This document shows positions 40,665-64,000 of a DNA stretch of 64,000 bases, piece by piece. The notes below the pieces were generated by a model. It made no database searches and was not told the origin of the DNA. It saw only the letters and a list, made by a program, of their open reading frames with translations. The DNA lies in NCBI RefSeq assembly GCF_021917145.1, contig NC_061076.1, positions 2,799,832 to 2,863,831 of the forward strand. The letters are read 5' to 3'. Each line of letters begins with the position of its first letter. The first letter of the stretch is position 1. Made by a program: the position numbers and the translations under genes. This DNA comes from Hypomesus transpacificus. Its lineage: Eukaryota; Chordata; Actinopteri; Osmeriformes; Osmeridae.

Positions 40665-40811
40665 CCCTGCTCTCTGGTCCACATGCCCTGCTCTCTGGTC
40701 CACATGCCCTGCTCTCTGGTCCACATGCCCTGCTCTCTGGTCCACATGCCCTGCTCTCTGGTCCACATGCCCTGCTCTCTGGTCCACATGCCCTGCTCTC
40801 TGGTCCACATG
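40665..40811. repeat. Perfect 21-bp x 7 minisatellite
   Basis: Seven identical 21-base units, head to tail. Because 21 is a multiple of three, the array opens repeating heptapeptide frames (CSLVHMP on plus, MWTREQG on minus). There is no evidence that either is a gene. It lies about 200 bases beyond the proposed 3' end of the TFIIIA-like gene. Confidence 0.9.
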
Positions 40812-41008
40812 CCTGCTGGTTGACAGCTTCTGTTGCTCATCTGTTTTGAGTCAAGGAAAATCTCAATACCAAGAACTACACCTCAGGAAAACTGCAGATT
40901 TTGACTCGATAAGGAGTGCAAGTTGCTTTACAAATCCCTTGGCCATCCCTCTCTAACAACATCTCCCCTCCATTAACAAAACCAGGAAGCATGAAATTCC
41001 CTGACATT

Positions 41009-41014
41009 TTTATT
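41009..41014 (-). terminator. Candidate poly(A) signal for the TFIIIA-like gene
   Basis: TTTATT on the plus strand, AATAAA on the minus strand, about 185 bases after the stop codon. This gives a compact 3' UTR (41009-41198). Confidence 0.55.
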
Positions 41015-41198
41015 GGGTCTGATCAAGTCAGGCAGTGAAAACTTAAATTGCTCTTCATACAACACAATATGACCCAATACGTTGCTTTAGATACCTTAAA
41101 CAATATGCTTAATTACAATATGCTTAATTACAAAACTCAAATTAAGACAACTAAGATAGCAACAATTCTTCTAGATCATAACTAGGAAACTTGGACCT

Positions 41199-44100
41199 TT
41201 AACCTTTGAGCGGAGCAACAGGGGATCCCCCAAGTCGAGGGGGTTTGATGCTGAAGAGGTCCCGCAGATTGACCTCTGGGTCTACGTAGTGTGGGATCTT
41301 GCGTTCGCTGAAGAGGCCCGAGAGGTCGGCCTCCACCTTGGCCCGTCTGGAGATGTGCATGCGCTGGGTGAAGAGACGACGCAGGTCCTCCGTCACCAGG
41401 GGGAGCTGGTGGTGGCCTTCCAGACGCTTCTGCCAGCCCTTCTTGGAACGCTGGCTCTTCTGCTGCTCAGAAAACCAATGTTACAATTTGTAGCAAGTGT
41501 TAAATTGCGCAACAATTTAACTGCGTTACCATCAATGTTATGACCTGCTAGGCCAAAGTAATGCTACTGCCTATTTTTATGATGGGCACATCTCCACCCT
41601 CATCCAGAAGGGCTTTTGAGGGCATTTTAGTCCCTTCAAACCACCAAACAGATTTGAAAAATCTAGCTTCAAAGAACGGTTCAAGGGACCGATCAAAATC
41701 AATAGTCCCCTGGCCAGACACCATTGAACACCCAACAGGTAGGCTCAAGGTAGGCAGAGACCCGCGTCACTTCACCATGGGAGAGACAGAAAACACTTAC
41801 CCTCAGTCGGCTGGTGTCTGGGTCGTGGAGGATCATGTGCCTGCACAGGCTTTCCTGGGAAGAAGAACAGAAGGAAACATGACGATGGGCATGCTTCACA
41901 TTTACCAAGATACTAGCCGAGACCCATATTTCACACAAGTTTAAAAAATGCATCTGAACACAGGACCAAGGATTTAACCATTTGAACATCAGATTTGGAG
42001 TGATTACAGAGTCAGGAGCCTCCTGTCCCATGCAATGATGCCATTATGAAAGACCTTGTTCAAATGGGTTTTCTTATAAGGCAGCTTTTAAAAGCACAAG
42101 CAGACTGGAGTTTCTGATGAAGCCATTAGAGCATAATCCTTCAACAGCGTAGGACGGTGGACCCCCTACACTACAGCAGAAACTGGGATAGTGCAATTGA
42201 AAGCACTTCATCCTGCACTTGGTGTTCACTACAGTGTGACAATTACTAGAGTATTTGATGTCCAACATGAACTGCAAACACTTGATCGAAAAGCAGAAAA
42301 TTGCCAAATTACATTCAATTAAGTTCAATCAAAAACCTTTATCCTGTCAATAACAACAATTGGAAACAAATCGCTAAAACAATTTTCAATGCGTTCCGAG
42401 GGAGCCGGAGTGTGTAGCCAAGAAGATAACGTGCAAAGGGAACAGCACGTCTTTCAGGGCACGGGAGGTGCACTACTGCATCAACGGAGGCACGTAAACA
42501 TACCCGCATGGCAAAGGTGCGCGGGCAGTCTGGGAAGGAGCAGTGGTACTTGAGGAGCTGTAGGTGCACTTTGCGGATGTGGTGCTGCAGATTGAAGGTG
42601 GTGGAGAAATAGGCCTTGCAGCCTGGGCTTGGACACAGCAGCACGGGCTTCTGCAGGGCGTGAGTTCGCTTGTGTCTCCTCAGTCCATCCTGCTTGTTGA
42701 ACACCTTCTGGCACTGTTTACAGGTGAATGTGGCTGTGCGGGAGGACAATGAGAAGGTCACTACTGGAGTGGTTGTAATGGTTCAGTCAAGATGGGAGTA
42801 CATTTAGCAGATGCTCTTATTCAGAGCGATTTACAGTAAGCACAGGGACATTCCCCCCAAGGCAAGTAGCGTGAAGTGCCTTGAAAAAGAACACAACGTC
42901 ATTTTGCATGGCAACCTTCTGATTAATAGCCTGATTCCCTAACCGCTCAGCCATCTGACCCCCAGTGATACACCCCCTGAATAATAGGATCAAACATGCC
43001 TATAACCTACAGTCAAAGTTCTTAACTAAAATTTTGCCATTAGTGAATGAGGAACAGAGCCCTTAGTAGTAAATTCATCCATACAGGTTATCAATACAGG
43101 ACAGCAGATTTGAGATCAAACCGACAGTTCAGCTACAGAAATGTGTCAGTGACTCAGTTTGGATGGTAGAGAAACCATCTGAGCTGAATAAGGAGAAATA
43201 AATCACCCTAGATTTGCTCATGTGAAACCACACTGACGTCCTAACAGCCTTGTCATGGGAGAGAGAAGTTGGCCCAGAAATGCGACACAGTAATAAGTAC
43301 TTGTGAAACTGTCATCGTGTCAATTTCTGCAACTCCTCCAGAGTTCTCTGCCTGCGCAGTGTGCCTTGAGATAACTGGAGGGGATGATTTACCTGGGTGT
43401 TTAGCCACGTGCTTCTGCAGTTTGCCCCAGGTGTTTACAATTATCTGACAGTTCTCTTGTGGGCAGCGGTAACCTGCGTAGACTCACAAGAGTCATTCTG
43501 TCAATTCAATGCTGTTCAACATTAGCAAACAATTAAGATGATGGACTGAAATGTTAATATGGATTATAAATGCAAGATTACTACAAAGCCCTAAACGGAT
43601 ACATACATTATGGAGGGAAAGAATTGGCAGAACTCATGGACTAACCTGCATGGGTCTTCTCGTGGGCTTTACGAGTAACATGGGAATCAAACCTGACCAT
43701 GCAGCCCTCTTTTGAGCATCTGGGGAACAAAACCAATCAGCGTCAAGATTAGCCATTCCAACTAGCTGGCAAGCGTCTCTCAACAAATCAGTTTCAGGTT
43801 TAAAACATTAGGCTAATCGTGGCGGGTGCGCACAATGGGCCTTGCACTATATGCAATCATGAAATGGTAGCGTAAGGAATCCTAGAGAAGCGTGGTTAAA
43901 CAGTAATCCAGGGACGGCCCTGTCCTCATTGTTCCATTCCTCTACGTACAGTAAAGGATTATTGCACCCTAAAGTAAGGTGTTGAACAGTGTATACTAAT
44001 ACCAGTAGAAAGTCTCACCAATGCCATATGAAAAATGTAGTACGGAGAACGTGAAAAGCAAAATCTCACTTGAAATTATGGGAGGTGCCGTGCACCTTCA

Positions 44101-44805
44101 AGTGTAGTTTGTACGCCCTCCGTTTCTTGAACGACAACAAGCAGTTTTCAAATTTACACTGAGGATAAAATATTCGATACAAATGAATATGATTAATACA
44201 TGGAAAAAAAACTAAAAGGCTACAGGAAAATCCGGTTAAAGCAACACTAGCTGTTGGGCACCATCTTGTGGACGAACCTTAAAATATGCATCCTTTTCTC
44301 CGTGGGCATAACGAACGTGCCTCTTCAGACTGTCAGCATTGAAGAAACTCTTCGTACAACTCACGAAAGTACACCTATCAGAAAGAAAGATGTGTTATAT
44401 ATGCACCCCACTAATTACAGTTGAAATGATTCTTATGCACCCTACTATACCTGAATTGCTTGACCCCGGGGTGCCCGAGAGCGTGGCGGCTCAGGTGAGA
44501 TTTCCTTGAGAATCGACGTCCGCAACCTTCCACCTTACATTGAACGGGTTTCTGAGACAGTAAGGGTGTTGTACATTAGTTGCACCAAACTATAACCAAC
44601 ACCACAACTCAACCACAGTCTGTTGTTAAACGCGACAGCCCAAACTCAGATATAAGCAAATTGCAAACTGTACCGCTCCTGTGTGAACTGTTTGATGCTC
44701 TTCAAGGCGCCATTCCCGAGTGAACGTGGCTCCACAGTCGGCATGTGTACAATTGAAGAGCTGTAGAGGAGCAACGTCTAGTTTTTCAGAATACAACCCG
44801 TTCAT
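41199..44805 (-). CDS. gtf3a-like: TFIIIA-like nine C2H2 zinc-finger protein (GTF3A / p43 5S-RNA-binding family; 9 coding exons, 373 aa)
   Basis: Family role: TFIIIA binds the internal promoter of 5S rRNA genes for RNA polymerase III and binds 5S rRNA itself; the amphibian paralogue p43 stores 5S rRNA in oocytes. Exons in transcript order: 44674-44805, 44451-44551, 44278-44374, 44070-44158, 43646-43719, 43393-43473, 42504-42733, 41801-41854, 41199-41462; all borders and phases fit. The nine fingers have all ligands intact: C19/C24/H37/H41, C49/C54/H67/H71, C79/C84/H97/H102, C111/C116/H129/H133, C141/C146/H159/H163, C168/C173/H186/H190, C196/C199/H212/H216, C225/C230/H243/H248, C256/C261/H274/H278. 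The short linker before finger 6, its NTWGKLQKH (compare KTWTELLKH in human GTF3A) and CxxC finger 7 are TFIIIA signatures. The basic C-terminal tail ([20 protein letters not shown]...) is unlike the GTF3A tail I know, so this may be a p43-type or duplicated copy. The start is the first in-frame ATG before finger 1. Confidence 0.85.
42799..42964 (-). mobile_element. Degraded V-SINE-like SINE in intron 6 of the TFIIIA-like gene
   Basis: Minus-strand reading matches the SINE at 39734-39921 but with internal substitutions (CCTTGAAAAAG in place of CCTTGTGCCC-type sequence on plus) and deletion of part of the B-box region, so it is an older copy. Confidence 0.7.
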
Positions 44806-46922
44806 ACTAACGATTTCAATGCTGGATTTAATTAACTGGTGTGTATTCCTTCAAATGTACTGTTTAAGCAGCCTGCCTCACATAATAACTGTTTTTATGG
44901 CCTCTGAGGGTTAATTAGGTGATTTATTGACCACCACCTGTGTATAATTGAGGTAGGCGTGACCAAATGTTTTAGTCGAATTTAAGTCTAAAAAACTGTA
45001 GTTCATTCATTTTCACGATAGAGGGCGGTGTGCCACTCTATTACATCTTGTAGCCTACGTGTGTAACTGTGACAATAATATTAGTGAAGTGACAATGGAA
45101 AATATATTATAAACAGAGTGAATCCACTGATTAAAGAGCTAAAAATAAAAGCAGAAACATTAACAGTAATCAATGTGAACATGAATACATTAGTAGTCTA
45201 CACGAATAGGCAGAATTTGATTGGTTCCTCTATTTCATTTTTGTTAGCAAGTGACCCTCAAAATGACTGACTTTGCCTTCCCTTAAGGATGAGCCACAAG
45301 TTCCAGCCGTTTTATCTGCTTTCAAGATTTTTCAAACGCTTTTCTCAGAAGGAGATTGAAATAACAACTTCAGACAGGTGCACAGACAGTGAGGTTTCTT
45401 GGCACAGAGATCATGGGCGTATCTAGCCATATTTTGACAGGAGCCCCCCCCAAAATGTTTCATTAGCCCCCTCAAAAGTTTGTCGTTAGTTTTTTTCATA
45501 TTTTAAATCTAAATTTGTTAATTTCTCTTCCTAAAACCCACTAAAGGACACTATTTAAAGGATATTTTCAAAAATGTATTCTGGGGGATCATGCCCCCAG
45601 ACCCCCCCTAGTTTGGCTGGGTCACAGGAAAAATAATAGGTTTTATCTAGGGGCTTAGCCCCCCCAAAAGTGGCAATCTAGATTCGCTGCGGGCACCGAT
45701 AAATGAGTTTCTGGGAGAAAGCTCCTTCCTTCTCGGAGGGGTATGAAAAATTCATCGAAGGCCGTCAGACTGCCCCTCCATTAGGGGAAGTGCGGTAGCC
45801 AGCCTCCATGTCCACGGTTCACACAGGCTTTAACGGAGCAGAGGAAACCAGAGACCACTCTTCTGTCCGAGCCAGACCCCACAAATCTATGCCTGGTCTC
45901 TGCTAATGCTCCTGAACTGTAGAAGTTTATAAACCACATCTTTGAATCATTGAATCTCAGTCAATCTCTTGTGTGGGAAAGCCTTGGGTCAGCTTCTCCA
46001 GTCATCGGTTATATTATAACATAGAGGAAGAGGGAGATACACTGCCCAATTTACATTTACTGAACATGAGGACTTGGTCCTTAAGGTTACTTTACTGTTC
46101 CATTCCCAGATATGGCCTCTACATCATGTATGGCTTCTTGTTATTGAGGATACAGTAACAGCACTTGGAGAAATTACAAGACTGGATTAATCACATTCAA
46201 CTTTTAAGGTATATGGGTACCCAATGATGGTGACAATTTATAAGGAGCATATTGATTTCTTGTGTAGTCTATGTATGGTGCATTCTACTGGTTTCATAAA
46301 TTCAACGAATTGCCTTCCTAATCCCAAATCTTTATGGAAAGTTCATGAACAGTTTTGTGTGATTCTTGTGCACCGCATCCAGGTTGTCGCATTATTGCGC
46401 TTCCAACCTGTGCAGAGAACTGCATGGCAACGGGAGGATGCTTGGCGATAGCTAAGGGAGGGTTCCACTGTCCCACGTGCCCTCCTCACCGCATACCCTG
46501 TTCAATTTCTATCCACTGTTTCCGCATACCGCAGATTCGCACAGACTCACATACACGTTGAGACAGACTAACACACGTACAATTCTACAGGAATCATGCG
46601 TACGTGCACACATTTCCCCATTCAAACAATTATGCGCATTCCATCGGCTGATCAATAGTTTATTGATTGGCTCAGCTAAGAGTTTTTTGTTGTTGTTGTA
46701 GAATTTGATGTCCAATTCAAATGTTGAGAGGCTGCCTGACTACCATTGACGAGACAGATCTAGGCTAATTCCGAGAAGGAAGATGAAAGGACGCTACTCA
46801 GATGTGTAACAGGCTCGGGCGATGTTTTTTCTGCTAGTATCTGCTCCTCGCCGATTTTCAATCATCTGCAATTTTGACATTTAAACACTCTCGATGTTAA
46901 TCCGAAGGAATATGTGAAGATC
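44806..46922. promoter_or_regulatory. Divergent intergenic region between the TFIIIA-like gene and adam11
   Basis: Both flanking genes start here and run away from each other, so the 2.1 kb must contain both promoters and 5' UTRs. No TATA box or named element is claimed. An in-frame TGA 33 bases upstream of the adam11 ATG supports that start. The segment at about 45415-45690 looks like a separate repeat. Confidence 0.5.
45415..45690. repeat. Suspected non-autonomous transposon
   Basis: The ends GCGTATCTAGCCA and (reverse complement) GCGAATCTAGATTGCCA are imperfect inverted repeats, and the interior has repeated CCCCCC-bearing segments of a kind common in fish MITEs. Borders and class are uncertain. 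Confidence 0.35.
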
Positions 46923-59835
<12,913 letters not shown>

Positions 59836-61760
59836 GATGCCAGCCCGTCTTTCTCTTTTCGTGTCTGGCCCGCCTGTCTTCCTCTCACCGTGTCTTTTCC
59901 ACATCGGAGAAAAGGGGATAAAGAAGTCTTCCACTCCTGTCCTGAAACTGTCAAACCCTCTCCGGATGCTAACCTTCTCCTGTCTACTTCCTGTCTATTT
60001 CCTGTCTACTTCCTGTATTTCCTGTCTACTTCCTGTCTTCCCGTCTCTCCAACCCCACCCCTTCGGAGCTTCTGTAGCTCCTCCCACCGCGATACCAGGC
60101 AATCATATCTCAGCTCAGTGGCGGACTGCCAGCGGACCCCACAGCAGTGCGTCTGCGTCTTCACTTCCCTTTCATTCCGACAGTATACAGAAGAACATAT
60201 CAGTGATGGACCAACTCAACCAGAGACATGTCTTTCCAGTGTCAGCCTGCCTGCCTGAAAACAAACCACAGATGGGATTGACTGGCCCTGGGATGGGCTC
60301 TTACTCAGTCCTAAGTAAACAGAGCCAGCTGCTCTGTCTCTGTGAAGAGGACCTGAGGCCAGAGTGGTGGACTGGCCCTGTCAGGGGGCACCACAGCTGG
60401 CTGAGCAGCTGCTCAGCGAAGACACTGTTCAAACAACAAGGACGGAATTGAAAGGGTGTAGAGTACAGGCCCGGTACCGGCCTTTTTCCAAAGATAGAAT
60501 AGAACAATGGACAATAAAGAATTCTTAGCTGATATCAGAATGATTTTGACAGAGAATGAATATACCAGTAGAGGGGTACCTGGGCTGACAATGGGGTATG
60601 TATTTGTTTATTGTAAGTTAAGTGTTTGGGGGCAATTACCCCTCTCCCCAACACACTAACACACACATCCTTGTAATGTGTTAGAACAGGGCCAGGTATT
60701 AGGGTTTTGGGATCATGTTAGAGTCTGAACTTAGCAGCAGAGACCGCAACTCAGTGTTTTCAGCCGCAAATCTGTCAAAGTAGTACATTCCACACCTAGT
60801 GTTAACAAAGCCTGTTAGTGTCTGTAGCCTACTCACCTCCTCTCCAGGCCCCAAGTGTGAATGTTAGCGGAGGTTCAGTGTGTCTGTGTGAATGTATGGT
60901 GTTTTTAGAGCTAGGAAGAACGGATGAATGTTCCCCCTTGACACTCCTGCCAACACGTGGAGAGGTTTTTACATCTAGACATGTTTTCTGTGACCTGTGC
61001 TCTGTCGCCATGACAGCACATGAACATAAAAGATGTTCTATGTCCTGTAACATCATAAAAACAAGCACTAGCCTATATGTGTGTTCACATATGTACGCAC
61101 ACCTATTTGTACATACTTGCAAAATAGTTACGTTGACACACTGTATGTTAATGAAATCGATGATTTAAATGCAATGTTATAGTTCATTCATTCGATCTGT
61201 TTCGACGAGCATTGCTCTGTGTCTTGACTTGCATCTGTAAATCTCTTCAATACGTTTCCACTTTGTCACTGTACGTGTAAATGTGGCTGATAAAATAGCC
61301 ACCTGGCCATGTCGCCCTGCCATCCCAGCTAACTAGCCTAGATCTTAAGACTGTCTATTTGTTACCAGCCCTTAGTGGCTGCTTCCACAGACCCCTTGTA
61401 TTGATCCCCAGGGTTACACTGTAAATGAGATTATAGGGTTCTAGATTAGTGATTAAGAGAAAGCCAGAATGACATGGGTGGATATGTCGTGGTCCGTTAC
61501 ATTCTGTTGAGCACTATAACGAATTAGTACATAGTGTCCTTACAATATGTACTGAGTTGGTATTAAATACAGTCTGTGGACATGATGGCCGTTTTGCTTT
61601 CATTTTGGATTTGGAAAGCTGTGGAAAAAAGAGACGTGTCCTAGCCCATATTTTTAAACACTGTCTTTTTGAATTAAGAACAAAGCAAAAAAAATATAAA
61701 CCAAGTCCTGTAGATGAATGGAAGTATGAAGGAAATAATAAAAAATCTCAAAGTTAAAAC
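59836..61760 (+). other. adam11: Probable adam11 3' UTR
   Basis: It follows the adam11 stop. An open frame of about 200 codons at 59837-60451 has no recognisable domain and lies within this non-coding tail. Canonical AATAAA hexamers at 60513-60518 and 61737-61742 could give short and long 3' ends. Confidence 0.5.
60513..60518 (+). terminator. adam11: Candidate poly(A) signal for adam11
   Basis: AATAAA about 680 bases after the stop codon. A second candidate lies at 61737-61742. Confidence 0.5.
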
Positions 61761-62130
61761 AACTTTTAAGACTTTTGTCCTTCATTTCTCTTATTTCCAC
61801 CAGGGGGTGCTCTTTGGGACTTGACATAGGGACACCAGCCAGCTGGTCCTCCCCAGGGGCTCAGCCCTCCTTGGAATGACTCGGGTGATACAGATAGAGG
61901 TTGATTATGTTAGTCTGAATATGAACTGGCCCCTCAAGTGAAAGGACATAACTTGTTCCCTAGACAACAAAGGTGAAAGACAGACATTTATAATGAGATC
62001 TAGCTCGTATCTTGAATGTCGTATTATGACAAATGTCTCCCGTGTCTGACCATCAAGAGAACAGATAAAAGTGTCTGAACGTGTAGGAAATGAAATAAAA
62101 AGCTCATCTTTCTTAAAAGAATAGTGTCAC

Positions 62131-62136
62131 TTTATT
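62131..62136 (-). terminator. p3h4: Candidate poly(A) signal for p3h4
   Basis: TTTATT on plus (AATAAA on minus), about 500 bases beyond the p3h4 stop. It leaves about 400 bases between the ends of the two convergent genes if adam11 uses its distal site. Confidence 0.55.
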
Positions 62137-62632
62137 CCACATTTTTGTGCAGTTGTTTGCTTGGCCATAAGTATGTGGACATTTGAACTTGCTGTACCAA
62201 ATACTCTTGATGAGTCACCATTCCCAGATCTCTTTCCTATTAGGCTAAGGCACACGAAACGTATCTCATTTCATTAAATTAGAAATGTAACAGACAAAAA
62301 TATAAGCCATATCAACAAGCATAATACATCGTTCCTTATTTAAAAGATTACACAAATGCTTGAATATATATTTGAACATTCCTTCCTGGTTGGATCGCTG
62401 TCATTTCCACCAGCGGTCTGAGAGTGGCTTCTCTGAGAGGGGGCTCTCTAAGCTTGGGTTCCGCAGAAGTCTCCATCTGTTTGTTTATGTATGTCCCACC
62501 AGGCATGTGTGCAAGTGGACTGTTGATAGGAAGTGTCTTCAGGCTAGCTACTTTATTGGGTGTGTTGCTGTGTAGAGACTGGGGAGATGCAGCAATGCTT
62601 TCCTGTGGGGTGATCGCGGGGAGGGAGGGGGG

Positions 62633-64000
62633 TCAGACTGCAGGATCACCAGTGTCTCCCTTGGTCTTGGGCTCCTGCCACCATTCTGCTACGAAGGACT
62701 CCTCATAGTCTCCTACCCCCTCAAACTCAGCGTCAGGGGGGGTGGAGGGACCCAGGGACACCTCCTCTGGACTCACCACATCCTGTCAGGGGGAGACCCC
62801 CACAGATTAATTTACAGTGCTACGAAAAAAACGGATTTATTGACGCTTCTCTGATGGTCTTTGTCGCTTGGTTTTTCTGTCACTCCTACGTCCCTGTTTG
62901 CTTTGCATGCCATTAAATCTTTTGAGCAGCAAGTCATCTTTGTCTCTGTCGCTATCTTTCCTTTTCTTGTAACCCTCCCGAGACCTCCTCCCCCTCCTAG
63001 GCCAGGGCTACGTGGTTAGCTGGGAGGGGCTGGCTAGAGTTAAATGCATGTGGCAGGTCCTCAATGGCCAACACCTCCCAGCTACATACCACACTCACCC
63101 GGAGGAAAACAGTCCGCCCTCCTTCTCCCTGTGTCTCCATCTCTCCTTCTCATAGTTACTGACACTTTCCATTGCTCCTCCCTAAATCCTTTCAGGGCTT
63201 TTTTCCAGGTTTGTTTTTCACCTGAGTACTGAGAGTGAGTAGAAGTTGATTCAAAGGTCAACTTAGTTATTTTGGACAGGACCAAAAATATATATTTTTT
63301 AACTTTACATTATATCATCATATTATTTATGACAGACCGGTTTAATGGTTCTGTCCAGAAACTTCCCCTGTGTGACACCTGAATCTTACCTCATCATCTG
63401 TTTGTAGGTAATTTAGTGCAAACTCCAGCATCTCCCTCTGCTTGGTGGTCTGGTTGTAGTACATCAGAGCTTCCTGGGAAACAAACACAGCAAGGCAGGT
63501 CAGTGGGGTGAGTGACATGGCACGAAAGAAAACCAAACAGTGCCTATCTTTACGGCCTGTATTGTTTCCCTTTTGTTTTACTGCCCCTTCAGCCTTGTAA
63601 TGACAATATTCGAAAGTATTTACTACACAATGTACGGCGACAGTAGCAGCATAAGCAGTGTGTGTCGGGAAACCGTGGCTTTGTTTAATTGGATGCTTCA
63701 AAGCAACTGCTTCAAGGCAGCTGTAGCAAGCGCTAAACGCTTGTAAAAAAGCTAGGAATTTAAGAATCACAAGAATTTTACGAGAATCCATGGGTTTTGA
63801 ATTGCTACCCTGGTATGGCGTATGTGTTCACACCAAGGCGGTAGTTGTCACGGTCACTCACTGGTCGGGGCAGGAAGTGGTTCTCCTCTAGGCCCCACTG
63901 CTCTCGGTAGAAGCGGTAGTACACCATGTTCTGCTGCATCACCTGGTCGCTGGCGTCAAACAGCATGTAGCTGGCCGCACACGGGGCGGCGTTCTTCACG
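62633..64000 (-). CDS. p3h4: Prolyl 3-hydroxylase family member 4 (SC65), last three exons; 5' part beyond window
   Basis: Non-enzymatic member of the leprecan family, resident in the ER; known to act with lysyl hydroxylase 1 and P3H3 in collagen lysine modification. Exons in transcript order: 63862-64000 (continues past the window edge), 63390-63473, 62633-62782; borders and phases fit. The partial protein begins [20 protein letters not shown], reads on through [21 protein letters not shown] and the second exon ([20 protein letters not shown]), and ends with an acidic tail ([20 protein letters not shown]...GDPAV). The tail resembles P3H4 (DAEFEGEGDYEE, DWWQEP) and not CRTAP. There is no KDEL-type retrieval signal and no dioxygenase domain, as expected for P3H4. 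It converges on adam11. Confidence 0.92.

Noticed and set aside
40665..40811. CRISPR-like array
   Set aside because: Direct tandem repeats without spacers, in a vertebrate genome.
40509..40840. Heptapeptide-repeat frames CSLVHMP / MWTREQG
   Set aside because: They arise from a 21-bp minisatellite with no splice sites, start context or homologous domain to support a gene.
46224..46701. Short plus frames upstream of adam11
   Set aside because: No recognisable motif, overlapping in several phases, and stops separate them from the adam11 ATG.
59837..60451. 204-codon plus frame after adam11
   Set aside because: It lies in the probable 3' UTR, starts two bases after the adam11 stop and has no recognisable domain.

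Overview
This window is vertebrate nuclear DNA, almost certainly from a teleost fish. It has spliced genes with GT/AG (once GC/AG) introns, very abundant (CA)n, (CT)n and poly-C tracts, tRNA-derived SINEs with a V-SINE-like 3' tail, an L2/CR1-like LINE fragment, a Tc1-type fold-back element and hAT-like MITEs. The species cannot be told from the sequence alone.

Layout. Bases 1-1521 lie upstream of fbxl20. fbxl20 (+, 1522-8982, 15 coding exons, 436 aa) is an F-box/LRR substrate adaptor ending in a CAAX box, followed by a probable 3' UTR of about 3.2 kb. Bases 12.25-16.0 kb are intergenic, with a LINE 3' end and long CT and GA arrays. stac2 (+, 16018-29295, 11 coding exons, 419 aa) is an SH3/C1 adaptor of the L-type calcium channel family, with a 5.7-kb first intron that appears to use a GC donor. 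Bases 30-41 kb hold no gene I can support, only microsatellites, SINEs, nested MITEs and a perfect 7x21-bp minisatellite. A TFIIIA-like nine-zinc-finger gene (-, 41199-44805, 9 coding exons, 373 aa) follows. About 2.1 kb upstream of it, and divergent from it, begins adam11 (+, 46923-59835, 26 coding exons, 791 aa), a catalytically dead ADAM of the LGI-receptor group. The 3' end of p3h4 (-, 62633 to beyond 64000), an ER collagen-modification scaffold, converges on adam11.

fbxl20-stac2 are neighbours in human 17q12, and ADAM11 and P3H4 lie in human 17q21, so the window looks like a compacted piece of the 17q-syntenic fish chromosome. The TFIIIA-like gene is an outsider to that synteny (human GTF3A is on chromosome 13). 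The genes show no operon-like joint function. Exon joins were checked by hand: every stated join keeps reading frame, and exon lengths agree with codon counts. The most unusual points are the GC-AG intron in stac2, the perfect 78-bp palindrome, the nested hAT-like insertion with an intact 8-bp target duplication, a LINE and SINEs sharing a 3' tail, two tandem duplications abutting adam11 splice donors, and the divergent TFIIIA paralogue.
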